The notes below the pieces were generated by a model, which was not told where the DNA came from, searched no databases, and saw only the letters and a program-made list of their open reading frames with translations. Source: Cubamyces lactineus (lineage: Eukaryota > Basidiomycota > Agaricomycetes > Polyporales > Polyporaceae). Taken from it: a stretch of 64,000 nucleotides of DNA. Shown here one piece after another: positions 12,610-23,256 of the stretch. The DNA lies in contig JACDTU010000021.1 in NCBI GenBank assembly GCA_022376465.1, positions 310,001-374,000 of the forward strand, written 5' to 3'. The first letter of the stretch is position 1. Every line of letters starts with the position of its first letter. The position numbers were made by a program, and so were the translations under genes.

Positions 12610-15208
12610 TCTTGTGTTGGGGCTGTTGGATACGTGTACTAGGTGAGTTTTGTACGGATGGACTCGGACAGTGCGTTCGTAGCTTGTTGTTGTGGTATAC
12701 CTTTATGCTCTATGTTGTTGTGCCGTCGTCTATATGCTGTTGTGATACGTACTTTGGTTATGCTGTGCACTCACATCATCTCCTCGAGTGTGAATCTTTT
12801 GCGAGTCGCGCGAAGACCTCCTGGGACGCTGCCATACAGGTGGCCTTAGGGTAGAGCTGGAGTACTTAGCTTACTCTACATTTCCGCGAGAACAGCGGGG
12901 TGCGCAGAGGTTATGGGCCGAGAACATAGCCAGATAATGGGCAGAGCCCGTTTCCTGTATGTATATCTTAGAGTGCATGAGAGTGCGACATGGAGACAAG
13001 ATCACGTTGTAACTGTACACAGTACAGAGCTTCAAGCTTCAGCCTCAGCCTCCGCTGCGAATCCGAGTCGAACGTGAGCGCCTGCGATACCCTTGAACTC
13101 GTACCACCGCCATCGTCTTTTCTCCTACTGTCGTCGCTTGTTCTATATGCATGGCACTGTAATCTCCTGCAGTCTTTCTATACATTTTATTCCGGCATCT
13201 ATGGCGGCCTCGACCAAGGAGTGCAAGAACTTCCAGCCCGAAATGGTACGCGAATCCACGCTGGCATGTGCAACTCCGAGTTCCTTGAGGCGGTTCGAAG
13301 TACAAGACTTTCATTGACATCGGAAGACTGGCAAGAGTATAGACGGATCTATGCAAGCGTACGCAATGCACTGGGACATGCTTCGCCGCCGAGGGCATCC
13401 GTAGACTGACGAAGCCATGCGGTCTCACGAGCTCCGACGCTGGCGACTGAATAATTTACAGCCGCAGATCAGGCGGACAAGCTAGCGTTGAATGCGCGGT
13501 CGAAATGCGCTGGTGCAATGGAAGACCATCATGAGGACGATGGGACAGGGTAGAGGGAGGAGATCGAGACGACCCCGGCCTACGTACGTCCTACATCTGC
13601 GCATTCATACCGCACTCTACTGACTGTACGGGCGCAGAGGCTGGTCTTCGACTCTTCATGCGAGTATGCTTAGCCATCTGTATTGAGTTCATCTGCGCTA
13701 CTCCGACCAGATCCGACGGACACCACGAACACCCTCCTCGCCTAGGCCCTTACCCAACCGCATGTCCTCTCTCGCACGTTCTCCCATGAGAATGTAATGC
13801 AAGCATTCCTAACCCTTCTATCACCATCGTCTCGGGCGTAACAAGGCCGCATTTTCGGTGTGTACCACCTGTACAATAGGGCGACACGTGAAGGTGCGTC
13901 GTTAGAGTCCTTGGAGTGCCTTTTATTCGACCACTGAATCTTTGCTCTCAGTATTCTGCGAGGCACTTTCCATCAAGGGGCACCGATTGTGTCCTTTTGT
14001 CCCTTGCTCGTCGAGTGCTCATCAGCTACCTTACCACTCCTGCGCCTGTCCGGGCGCCTCGTTCGACTCCACTTCGCACGTTCTGAACACAGAGTGACGC
14101 ATACATGGGCACCTCGTAAACTAACAGACGCTGTCTCTGACGGTTGGTCAGAACATATCCAGATACTACTATCAAGACTATGCCAAGGATCCTGCGAGTG
14201 AACTGTGACCGTCCTGGCGTCAAGTAAGATCATATGGCCGGACACCCGCATGGGTATGTCGATCCATAGTGCGCTCGCGTGGCCCGATCGTTCCTGTGGC
14301 TTGGGCGACGGCGTATTACTGAGCGGTTAAATGCATCGCGCAGCCACCAGACCTGATTTGGAGCGCACTCTCAAGTTCAAGGCCACTCGAGGTTGAATCA
14401 ACGCTTACGTTGATCTCGTACACACGACTGCCACTGTTCACACTTTCAACACAGAGCTTGATATCGCAACAATCGACACTCTTGACGAGAGCCTGATGCA
14501 GATCCTATGGCACGGGCCTTGTATGGCCTTGTCTGAGGTGCCATCTGCGGTGACAGCCATAATGATATATGTGATCTGCCATCTACAGTTGCGTTAATTG
14601 CTTGTACGCTTCCCAGGGGCTCCCCGCATTCAGGCCATGTTCCGGACAGCCCATCATCGAGCGTTCTGTAGTCTGTATTTGGACAAAGTAAGCCCCGTTT
14701 TCACGCTCAGAAACGCCCTCTCCCGTGCAACGCGGGTTGCAATGCTGGACCCACCCGATCTTGCGGGCTCCCCACATAACGCTGTCCTGGCTCGGCGCCC
14801 GGATGCGGTACATGTTGCCATATCCGCCCATCTCGACCGCGACGAGCCGCGACCGTGGCCGGAAATCCTTGACGGCCATGACAGAACGATTGACGTGCCC
14901 GCGTGTGTGAGTGCGGCACCGAGCCTTTATGAACCTCGCTTGATCCAATCATCCCTTCCCTCTCCCCGCCCCTGCCCACTGGGTGATACAAATTCTCTTT
15001 CGGTCCTCTGCTTCGTACTTTTCCTCTTGCCCTCGTTCGCGACCGACCCACGTCAGCTTCGTCACGCTCGTTCTCTTGACTTTTCGAGCCTCAAGTTGGC
15101 CACCAGTGCTACCCTGGCTTCCAAGCGGCTTTTGCGTGTGCTCTCTTCGTTCCGCAGCGGGACTGTCGCCGGGAATCCCGGTCCGAGAATATTGTCGTCA
15201 AGCATAAA
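12610..15208. other. Intergenic 2.6 kb, one possible gene fragment
   Basis: No complete gene recognised. Short ORFs overlap on both strands without family resemblance, for example 13973-14251 and 14598-15212. The only suggestive piece is the fragment listed at 13201-13409. Confidence 0.4.
13201..13409 (+). pseudogene. Possible fragment resembling an AAA+ ATPase C-terminal helix
   Basis: An ATG at 13201 gives MAASTKECKNFQPEM. If a 35-nt intron (13246-13280) is removed, the frame continues FLEAVRSTRLSLTSEDWQEY and RRIYAS. That pattern (A-x-x-x-x-R-x-S-x-x-x-E-x-x-x-Y-x-x-IY) resembles the last helices of PEX1/CDC48-type AAA+ ATPases. No Walker motifs occur nearby, so at most it is a displaced remnant. 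It could equally be chance or part of an unrecognised small gene. Confidence 0.22.
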
Positions 15209-16886
15209 ATGATGGGAGATGTTGAAGCCGCACAGATACGCATAATGTACGTCGTGTTCACTCTTCGTTGCTCTCGAAGACGATGCGACTCTTGCGCCTG
15301 ATGCTCTCTGCAGCGCCGAGTCCAACCATGTGAACAGAGTCTTCGCAGCAATTGCCTTCGGTGAGCACTCGTAGCCGGAGGGCGACTCGCCCGACGTCAG
15401 CTTGTACTGAATGACGTCTCCACAGGGATTCTGTGGTACGACTTCGTGCTGACACTCCCGCTCGAGGTCGAGCGGTATTGGAAAGGAGGCCGCTCCTGGG
15501 CATCCGTATTCTTCTTCCTCAACCGGTACATGTCCGTGCTTAGTCACATACCGGTCGTGGTCGAGTTCTTTCTCGCAATGCCCGAGCCTGTAAGTTATCT
15601 ATGCGGTTACGTCCTGCTAGGAACGGTCGCTGACTTGCGTCCTTGTTATCCGTAGTCGTAAGTAACCGTGCAGCATCAGGCCGCTGGCCGGCATCGCGTA
15701 ACTTACGACGACCGTAGATGCCGGAAGCTGCAGCTGTACCATCAAATCCTGGCCGCACTCACACAGTGCATTGTTGGAGGTACGTGATGCCGGTCAATCC
15801 TGTTCACACGTCGCCTCTCTGACTATTGCACCCTTAGTACTTCTGATGCTGCGCACGTACGCGCTCTATAACCGAAGCCGCAAGGTTGTGTACCTCTTGA
15901 CGTCCATCTGTACGCTCGGCGGGGCTGTCAGCGTCGTACGTTGCGCGTTGCGCGTTTGACTGTCGCTCCGCGTCCTATGCCGTGAGCTGATCCGATGGAG
16001 TGTAGTGGGCGATTGTCAGCGTGCGAGGGCTGCACGTCTCGTCGTTTCAAGATGTCGCGATATACACCGGTTGCGACCTTACTCTGACTGAGAAGCAGTC
16101 AGTATTCTGTCATTGCATATAGGTCAACGTCCACTGACATCGGAGAATTACCTTTACAGAGGCTACTGTAAGACTTCACTCTCGTTCGCACTAGTCTATT
16201 CGCACGTATTCATCACCCTTTGCTCTCCTCTTTGTCTAGATTTGGCCGCTGCCTGGAGCTCCATCCTGGTCTTCGATGCGACCATCTTCGTTTTGACCCT
16301 CGTTCAAGCCCTCCGTGTGGGCCGGACGTGGAGTCATAGCTTATTTTACGTGATGCTGAGAGACGGTGAGCGATGAACTTGGCTTGCCAACGATCACGGT
16401 ACTGACTAACCAACTCGGTTGTAGGGACAATCTATTTTGGGTACGTACCGCTTGTCTCCTGATCTACTGAAACTCTGCTGATGCGACGCAGAATGCTCGT
16501 AATCTGTTACCTATCGAACATATTAACATACATAGTGAGTTCTGCCCCTACCTCTCCGTTCTTGGAAACTGACAGCTCTGCGACGTAGCTCGCTGAGGTT
16601 CGCCGTGCTTCAACGTGTTCGTCTCCGTGTACAGCTACGCTCATCTACACCGTATAGCCTGTTTACAAGGGCGTAAGCACGACGATGACCAACGTGTGAG
16701 TCTCCTCACGGGCGGGCCCAGACAGCACTTCCAAATGCTTACCTTTGATGACTCACCCTTAGAATCTCGTCAACACTCATTACCCGACTGATGCTCAACA
16801 TCCGCGACCCGAAATTGCTCGAGCTCCCGCACCGCTGGCCATCAGAGCTCATGGACATCCACGATATCCCTTCGTCGGACGAGTAG
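15209..16886 (+). CDS. DUF6533 multi-pass membrane protein (copy 1)
   Basis: Intron-rich gene whose joined exons give the DUF6533 signature: ILWYDFVLTLPLEVERYW then SWASVFFFLNRYMSVLSHI. Later segments are RKLQLYHQILAALTQCIVG, LLMLRTYALYNRSRKVVYLL, WAIVSVRGLHVSSFQDVAIY, GCDLTLTEKQ, WSSILVFDATIFVLTLVQAL, and LRDGTIYFGMLVICYLSNIL, ending RLMLNIRDPKLLELPHRW with stop at 16884-16886. The layout (about seven membrane segments, LRTYALY, LRDG) is that of the Agaricomycete DUF6533 family, which has no known biochemical role. ATG at 15209 (MMGDVEAAQIRI). The joins at 15595-15720 and 16080-16245 are uncertain: the first needs either a 2-nt exon or an acceptor inside the intron (see findings). Same strand and family as 19674-21424. 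Confidence 0.8.
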
Positions 16887-17444
16887 TGGCGCTTCCATCC
16901 GACGAATGGCAGCGTTTTGGCAGAACAACCACAGTTTGTAGCGGACTTTAGGCACGTATTATCGGACCTATCGTGTATCATATGTATTCAAGTAGGGATA
17001 CCAGGGCTCCAATCGATGTAGTTACAGGTCTGTTAGCAGAAAGCGCATGTCAAGCCTTCAACTAAGGGTATGCTAGCAGGGCGGTAACTCAAGCCTTGAC
17101 GATGGGGGGCCGCTGAGTGACTGTGGCTAATCGCGCCCACGTGATCGCGGCGCGTCGACGCGTCGACGTATATCTGGAGGCTGCCAGGGAGCCTGGGGTT
17201 TTCGTCGACTAGTCCATCTCCACCCCTCAGCCGAACCTGTCCGCTGGCAGCACGGTGCTCTAAGGTGCTGCAAGCCCTGATCACGGAACGGCTGAGGACA
17301 GATGAACAAAGCATTAGCCATTCCATTAGCCATCGCGGGCGCTCCAGTCAGGTCGAGTGACCACTTAATAGCTGCGTTGTTTTGCCACGGCTCCTTCTTA
17401 ACCGACTACCACCATCTCTCCCTTTCATACCAAGAATATTAAGG
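16887..17444. other. Intergenic, nothing recognised
   Basis: 558 bases with no supported gene. It contains a perfect CGTCGACGCGTCGACG palindromic stretch at about 17153-17168. Upstream of the ATG at 17445 is a short pyrimidine-rich leader. Confidence 0.4.
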
Positions 17445-17993
17445 ATGGATACTCGGTACGGTACCTTCTGGCCGCAGAAGCTCCTGCTCTACGCGCCCAC
17501 CACCACATTTTCCTTCGACCCGGAGCATGAGGACCCGCGGTCGGGGATGAAGGCGAGCAACGGATGGGGTGCGGTGCCCAGTTCATAAATTGAAAAAGTG
17601 TGGCTAACCAGTAGTGAGCTAGGATACCGCCTACCAGGTATCGGACAACAGTCCACTTTGTGGTGGATGCGAAAGATGGGAGGCTTGACGGAGTGGGAGG
17701 ACCCGAACGAGGACGAATGGATTCCTTCCTATTTGCGCTGGGAGGTGTCTCCGTCGCCAATCGCTCGTCCTGCCGCAAGCTCACCGAGCTCGCCCTCTAC
17801 CCCGGCCACGCCGCCAGACGAGCTTGGGCGTAGCTCTGCTGAAGCCCACGCGGAAGCGCTCACCTCGCCTGTTGGCCTCCAGGAGCGTCACCGCCCCGGG
17901 GTGGAAAATGTAGGCGTTAAGAAGCCTCTGTATGAGAGGTGGCTAGAGATAGACAACATCAACCTCATTCCGAAGGTTGTGGCTAGGGAATGA
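17445..17993 (+). CDS. Hypothetical protein, 164 residues
   Basis: Two exons, 17445-17568 and 17623-17993, joined by a 54-nt intron with donor G|GTGCGG, a GGCTAAC branch-point-like sequence and acceptor GCTAG. The product starts MDTRYGTFWPQKLLLYAPTT and continues FSFDPEHEDPRSG, GYRLPGIGQQSTLWWMRKMG, GGLTEWEDPNEDEWIPSYLR. It ends in a Ser/Pro/Ala-rich stretch and YERWLEIDNINLIPKVVARE. It is rich in Trp and acidic residues in the middle, with no signal peptide or membrane segment. I do not recognise the family. The frame, branch point and compositional regularity argue for a real gene. The splice choice is the one that keeps both halves open; the neighbouring acceptor at 17613 leads directly to a stop. 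Confidence 0.6.
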
Positions 17994-18548
17994 CAACAAT
18001 ACTTGGGGGAGCAGATCCCATCTACCTCTAGCACTCATCCGGATCTTCCGTTCACCGACACCATTCTGTCCACTCTTCATCCCATGTCCCCGTCTGCCTA
18101 TTTGTATACTACAAGCCCTTTAGCAAAACGCTACCATATCCGCAGACACTGTACCGAGATAATGATGTGGTCACTCGTCCGATACTACATTTCACCTTTC
18201 ACGTCGACCGAAATCTTGAACTATAGAATTTGGACCAAGGCTTAGACTCGGCTGAAATGCGCCATCCAGTCTAACGTGTAGTTGTTAACGGGTCCATGAG
18301 GTACTATCCAGAGACTTGATTGATAGCCTATGCAACTTGGCGTAGAGCCTAAGTAGCTACTACTCGACAGCCACCGAAGAGCGTGTAACTTGGGCATTGT
18401 GGCCGCTGCTGCCGGTAGATCGGACCGAAGACCGGTTCTTCCCGTAACGTCATCGCGTTCTGCTGAACCGCGACTGCCCGAATTCTCGACTTGCTCACTT
18501 ACCACCACCATCTCCTATCCACATCTTCTACATCCTACACAACTAACG
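17994..18548. other. Intergenic, nothing recognised
   Basis: 555 bases separating the 164-residue gene from the FMP46-like gene. No coding exon recognised. A CCATCTCCTATCCACATCTTC pyrimidine-rich leader precedes the next ATG. Confidence 0.4.
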
Positions 18549-19131
18549 ATGTTCAAGGCCTTTACGCGGACCATCGTGAGTACAGTGCAGTTGGGCAGTT
18601 ATACGTTGAATCTAAAGTCTGGTCGCGTTCGCAGCCTGAGATTTCCATTTTGTATGTCAATACGCGCTGCTAAACAAATCTGAGCGTAGTTCTGACGCGT
18701 TCGATGTCTCAAGCCATAACCCCAGCTCTCCTGCGTCATCAAGTGCGCTGAAGTTGCTACGCTCTGCGCTTTCATCTCCATACCCGCCGTCGAAGTCCTC
18801 TGCGCCTCCTCTCAACTTCAACCTCGAAGTCATCGAGAACAAGCCACCTACCTCTGACCAACTGAGAACAATACTGTCGTATCTCCCTTCTAAAACGCCT
18901 TCTGGGCAAGCCCAGACGCCCTCTCCTGAGATCCTTCTATCCGCACATCCTACGGTAGACAGCCGGCCAACCAACCCAGAGGGTGTTGTGCAACTCGCGT
19001 CGCAGAACCCCAACGCTCTGAAGTGGCCAATTGTTGTGGATTGGCATAGCGGAAAGGCGGCTGTGGGTGATCTCGAGGGCGTGAAAGGCATTTTGGAAGA
19101 ACTACGCAAGAAACGAGATGGTGAGGCGTGA
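18549..19131 (+). CDS. FMP46-like (DUF1687) mitochondrial thioredoxin-fold protein
   Basis: Predicted 161 residues from exons 18549-18575, 18635-18651 and 18690-19131. The 9-residue start MFKAFTRTI is basic and amphipathic, like a mitochondrial presequence. A 17-nt exon supplies PEISIF, completing the first beta strand before SDAFDVSSHNPSSPASSSAL. The rest, FNLEVIENKPPTSDQLRTIL, LSYL and KWPIVVDWHSGKAAVGDLEG, ending VKGILEELRKKRDGEA, matches the DUF1687/Fmp46 family of predicted redox proteins with a thioredoxin-like fold. No CxxC is visible, so a classical dithiol activity is unlikely. Function in yeast is unknown beyond mitochondrial location. The microexon is needed for frame: exon 1 is phase 0, while exon 3 needs two bases from upstream. 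Confidence 0.8.
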
Positions 19132-19673
19132 GGGCGGTTAGTCTCTCCCAACCTCTCTCAACGCGTCAACTATAACGCAACTCTACTCGAACGACTTCTA
19201 CAGAGACGCATCTGGCAGGAGGTTGGATTTGTATCAATCATGTATGTCATCTATCGCCACTGTATCATATCCCTTGCGCCTTCCCGCAAAAACAGTCAGA
19301 TTCGGGCTCCGAAGTGTGTTTTGTCGTGAGTAGTGTCCTGCCGTGAAATGCATGTAGCCATGCTTAACGCGATGACTCATGCGTGTCGACAGCAGCCTGG
19401 TTGTATGCAGCAATGATTCGGCGTTGTGCCGTCGATAGTGCGAAGGACGCCCGAGTGCTGTTGCCTTGCGCGGCGCTTCGCACAGCCCCCACCTCCCGCA
19501 TCAAAGACAAACTAATGTTTGACGAACAGCATATATAGGAATGTGTGCTGTGCCCCTTTTTACCCCTCTCCAGATGTGCCAGTAGCCGACAGAAGCAGTG
19601 AGTTGAAGAAGACAGTGCCCACCCAGCGTACGGCGCGTAAGAGCGAGGACGCGTCAGAAGCCCAGCTGCTCAG
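19132..19673. promoter_or_regulatory. Intergenic with TATA-like element before DUF6533 copy 2
   Basis: No gene recognised. TATATAG at 19532-19538 lies 136 bases upstream of the ATG at 19674 and could serve as the core promoter of that gene. Confidence 0.4.
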
Positions 19674-21424
19674 ATGGCGGGCTCAAATCAAACTGAGGTG
19701 GAAGGGATCGTGGCTCAAGCGCTGTTTGGAGCATTGTAAGGGTGTCGCCGCCGGTGTCCTCAGTATCCTCTAACGAACACTTGCCCACAGCGCTCCTGAG
19801 GGTTATTACCTCGAAATCGGCTGCGTAGGTGCGTTATAACCGTACGATTCCCTTACGCTGCAACTCAAACACGGACAATCATCAAGGCATCATCATCTAC
19901 GAGTATATGCTCACGTTCGAGATGGAGCGCAGAGTAATCTGGGGTCGGCGATTGACATTACCCGGCGCACTGTTCTACCTCAACAGGTATCTCTTACTGG
20001 CGTTTGCTACCAGTATATATCTGTGGGGGTTTGTTACATGGCGTTCCGATTCCGTGAGCAAACTCTCTGATCGGCATGGCCAATATAGTATGCTGACGAG
20101 GAGCCCGGCAGAGGTACGCCGGGTGCAACAGAAGAAGGGCCGTCTACTAAATATGCGACGCAGTTGTGGCGCGATAGGGTTACTGGAAACTATTTTCGGC
20201 ATTTTGCTCGAAGCGTGCTACGCAGGTTCGTGCTTATGCAACATACAGTCGTTCATCTGGGTCAAACCACGGAATCCTTCTAGCGTTCTCCGCGCTACGC
20301 GTCCATGCTATCAACGACAAGAAGTGGGTTTGGACGATCCTTGTCATGCTCACAGGCAGCGTTCCGATACCTATCAACATTGTATGTGAACCCCTACAAC
20401 AGCGTCCACCTTGCCTAACAGTACTACTGCGCAGGTTGCCACTGTTCTCGCAAGTTCTGGAGCCGCTCCTCCACCACTGCTTGGCTGCGTACAATTAGGA
20501 GGAGAAGCATTTGGGCTACAGATCTCATGGTGGAAAGCGTGAGTGTGTATGTCTGCCAGTGGTCTCGATGTTTGTATGCTCATCGGGGGTTCCAGAGGTG
20601 TGTAGTATGGGTAGCTGTCGGCAGCCAACTGAGACATGCACCGTTTCCCAGCCGCGATCTGCACTACAGTCTCGGTGATCATCATGGACGTGCTGGTGTT
20701 GGGGATCACCTGGTATCGGACTGCTGGCATCGTTATCGCCGCAAGGAAAGTTCAACTGGACGTCGACCTCGTCTCGCTCATGCTCCGCGATGGTGAGTAT
20801 TCGTTATTCTGATTAGCGTGGCGTAACTGATGTGTGTCATTGCTAGGGACCGTGTTCTTTGCGTAAGTGTCCCTTTCCACATTTTCACCGTGCCCAATGC
20901 TCAAGATTTTCGCTCGTAGTCTTCAATTGGCATTGCACATCATACAGATTGCAGTCGACGTGGTTGTGAGTCACGCTCGCTGCGAGTCGCCTCTGCATTA
21001 TGGCTCGACGCTGAGGGTCTGGCAACGTAACAGCGAGACACGAGCCTAGGAAGCGTTACACTCGTGTTGGTTCCAATCGCTTGGTACGACGACCAGAGAA
21101 CACTTCATTGACTGTCCACTCTGCAGATTCATGTCCATCACAATGACGCGGTTCCTCCTACACCTACGCATGCTAGATCACTCCAACCACTATGGGACGG
21201 ACTACATCTCAATGTCCGCCAACCCCACCGTAGACTTCCGCTTCTCCTCGCCCATCTTCGACAACATCGGCGCACCGCTCGACTTGGACGACGCAGGCGA
21301 CGGTCATGGTGAATTCGATTACGATCGCATAGAAGAGGAGAACCAGCAGCTAGTCTCCGCAGTCGGATCCTACGAGCTTGGCGAGTACTCCGCTGTTCCC
21401 AGGCGAGACTCCTTCGAGTCATAG
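19674..21424 (+). CDS. DUF6533 multi-pass membrane protein (copy 2)
   Basis: ATG at 19674 gives MAGSNQTEVEGIVAQALFGA, then two introns lead into PEGYYLEIGC and IIIYEYMLTFEMERRVIWGR plus RLTLPGALFYLNRYLLLAF, the DUF6533 signature. Downstream exons supply ILLAFSALRVHAINDKKWVW, TILVMLTGSVPIPINI, GCVQLGGEAFGLQISW, AICTTVSVIIMDVLVLGITW and LVSLMLRDGTVFFA. The last exon gives SFMSITMTRFLLHLRML and a polar tail ending YSAVPRRDSFES, stop at 21424. About seven hydrophobic segments; the C-terminal 90 residues are acidic and cytosolic-looking. Function unknown for the family. Two or three internal splice sites (20060-20240, 20540-20660) are approximate. Some exons are tiny (for example TVFFA at about 20848), which is normal for this family. 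Confidence 0.8.
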
Positions 21425-23256
21425 CCCTGGCAGGTCCTGCGCCCAGAGGTGCTAGGTTCACGCAGTAGTTTCCTCCGCCCTCGATGAAGTGTATACATGT
21501 ATCTCTCCTGCTCGTTACTGACCACCGTCGTTATACTATGATCGCCGCACGGACTCCCTTTCCCCCGGGGCTGGTCCTCGAGGTGTGTGCGCGCCCACGC
21601 TCGACGGACACGATCCACAGCGTGTGCACTCGGACCGAGCCTCGAGGCCGATCGCTTACGCCGTCCACTGCCCGAACATGGGAACCGGGCCATCGAGTGG
21701 GAACAGGCTGCGCGCGTTTCTGCACCGATGCGGCGACGTGCCTTGCATCCGCAACGGCGGGTCGGGCGTTCTCAGCAGGGTTGTGCGCCATACCGTTTCG
21801 TCGGCGCGGGGAGCGATGGGGAAGTAGGTGCGTCGGGGAGGCGATGGTGTTTCGTGGACGTGGTAGGTCCTCCCGGAAGAGCGGGTGTGCCCACCCCGAG
21901 GTAGCGGGAGGCAGGCAAGTGGGACATCTGCCCATACCCGTCGCCGGCTCGGGCATTAGTATGAAGGGGCTCATACAACGATTGCCCTTTATGAGGGTAT
22001 ACGGCAAACGGTGGAGACGTCTCTGTGTCTATGATTATGAGTGGCTGACGCGTGGCGCTGCGCATCGTGAGAGGAGCACTGATGAGTAGCCCTCCATCGC
22101 CCATCGTCCTCAACTTGCTCGACTAATGTCTCTGTCTGATCCACATAGCCAGGTTGCAAACTCTCTGCAAACAAGCGTTGGGTGCAGCGATGTTCTGACG
22201 TCTGAGTAACCGCCGTGCAGGATGCTGCTGGGCCGCCGGAAACGTATGGGCCCCTGCGGCGGCTGCACCGGGTCTGTGGGAGGCGACCAGCGTGAGAGCG
22301 CCCGCAGTCATGGTTGGCACCCAACGGACCTCGACGAAGCCACGGCAGCAAATTGTTCTGCTTCGCCAGTCTCAGCCCCTGGCTATGAATGTGCGTAGAT
22401 TCATCACAACTCAATGCCGCATGATGGTGGATCAGTATGAGTGACAGGCATCTTGCTAGCGAACAGAAGCTGAAGGGAGAATGCAGGTAACACGGGCACG
22501 CGTGATGCGTTCTGAGTAACGGTTTCACGCACAATGTGCTCTAGTATGTCACTTGGCGGAGCGGTGGAAAGATCTGGACTTGAAGTCAAAGGGCCCCTCG
22601 AGAAAGTACACCGGCCAAGTGCAACTCAACATCGACCTTCGTTGTATGCGATGCAGTAGCCCTGTACAACGTCGGTATGTATCCATTCACTTCTGCTCTT
22701 CTCCGCAGGCCGTGCAGGCTGATAGTCGCTGATAGGTCTTTTTACGGCTCCTTTTGAGGTCTCGATTACCCAGGAGAGTGTTCTCCGCACGCGGAGCTAG
22801 CCGCTCCAAGACATTCCCAAGGCCACGAGCGCGCACGTCTAAACTATTGCCTTACCGGTACAGGATGATGCCCGTCCCAGCCGGATAGTATGAAGCAGAG
22901 CATGCACCGGTGTGATCGAATCCACTGTGTCCACACAACAACTGTAGACCCACGCACGAGCATCATCAGGGCTGCGCGGACCGTGTAGGATCTCTTCCCG
23001 GCAGCTTCTTCCTGGGTGAGCACGGCTTTCCGTGGGCCTCTTTTAACCTCTCACCTGACAGGAACGGTCCCCTTTTGCCTCCCTCGTCCGTCTCAGTGAC
23101 ATCGCCCCCACGCAGCACACCCGTTCCAATCTTGTCCTCTTGGTCGTCGGCAAATCCGCACATCGCTTGGCCAGCCGGCTACCACGCAGACGCAGGAGTT
23201 GACGACTCGCGAGCTTGGTTGACGTATCGTCCTTCTATCGCAGCGGGATCTTGGCG
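21425..23256. other. Intergenic 1.8 kb, nothing recognised
   Basis: Overlapping ORFs on both strands at 21484-22113 are compositional artefacts (high GC, codon-like repeats of CGG/CGC) with no family resemblance. A 72-base stretch at 22550-22621 bounded by 8-base inverted repeats resembles half a tRNA and is treated under findings. Confidence 0.45.

Noticed and set aside
14598..15212. 204-codon plus-strand ORF upstream of DUF6533 copy 1
   Set aside because: Runs through the promoter and 5' leader of the next gene with no recognisable protein; minus-strand ORFs overlap it.
21484..22113. Stacked ORFs in four frames on both strands
   Set aside because: Simultaneous openness in several frames reflects low stop-codon frequency in GC-rich DNA; none resembles a protein family.
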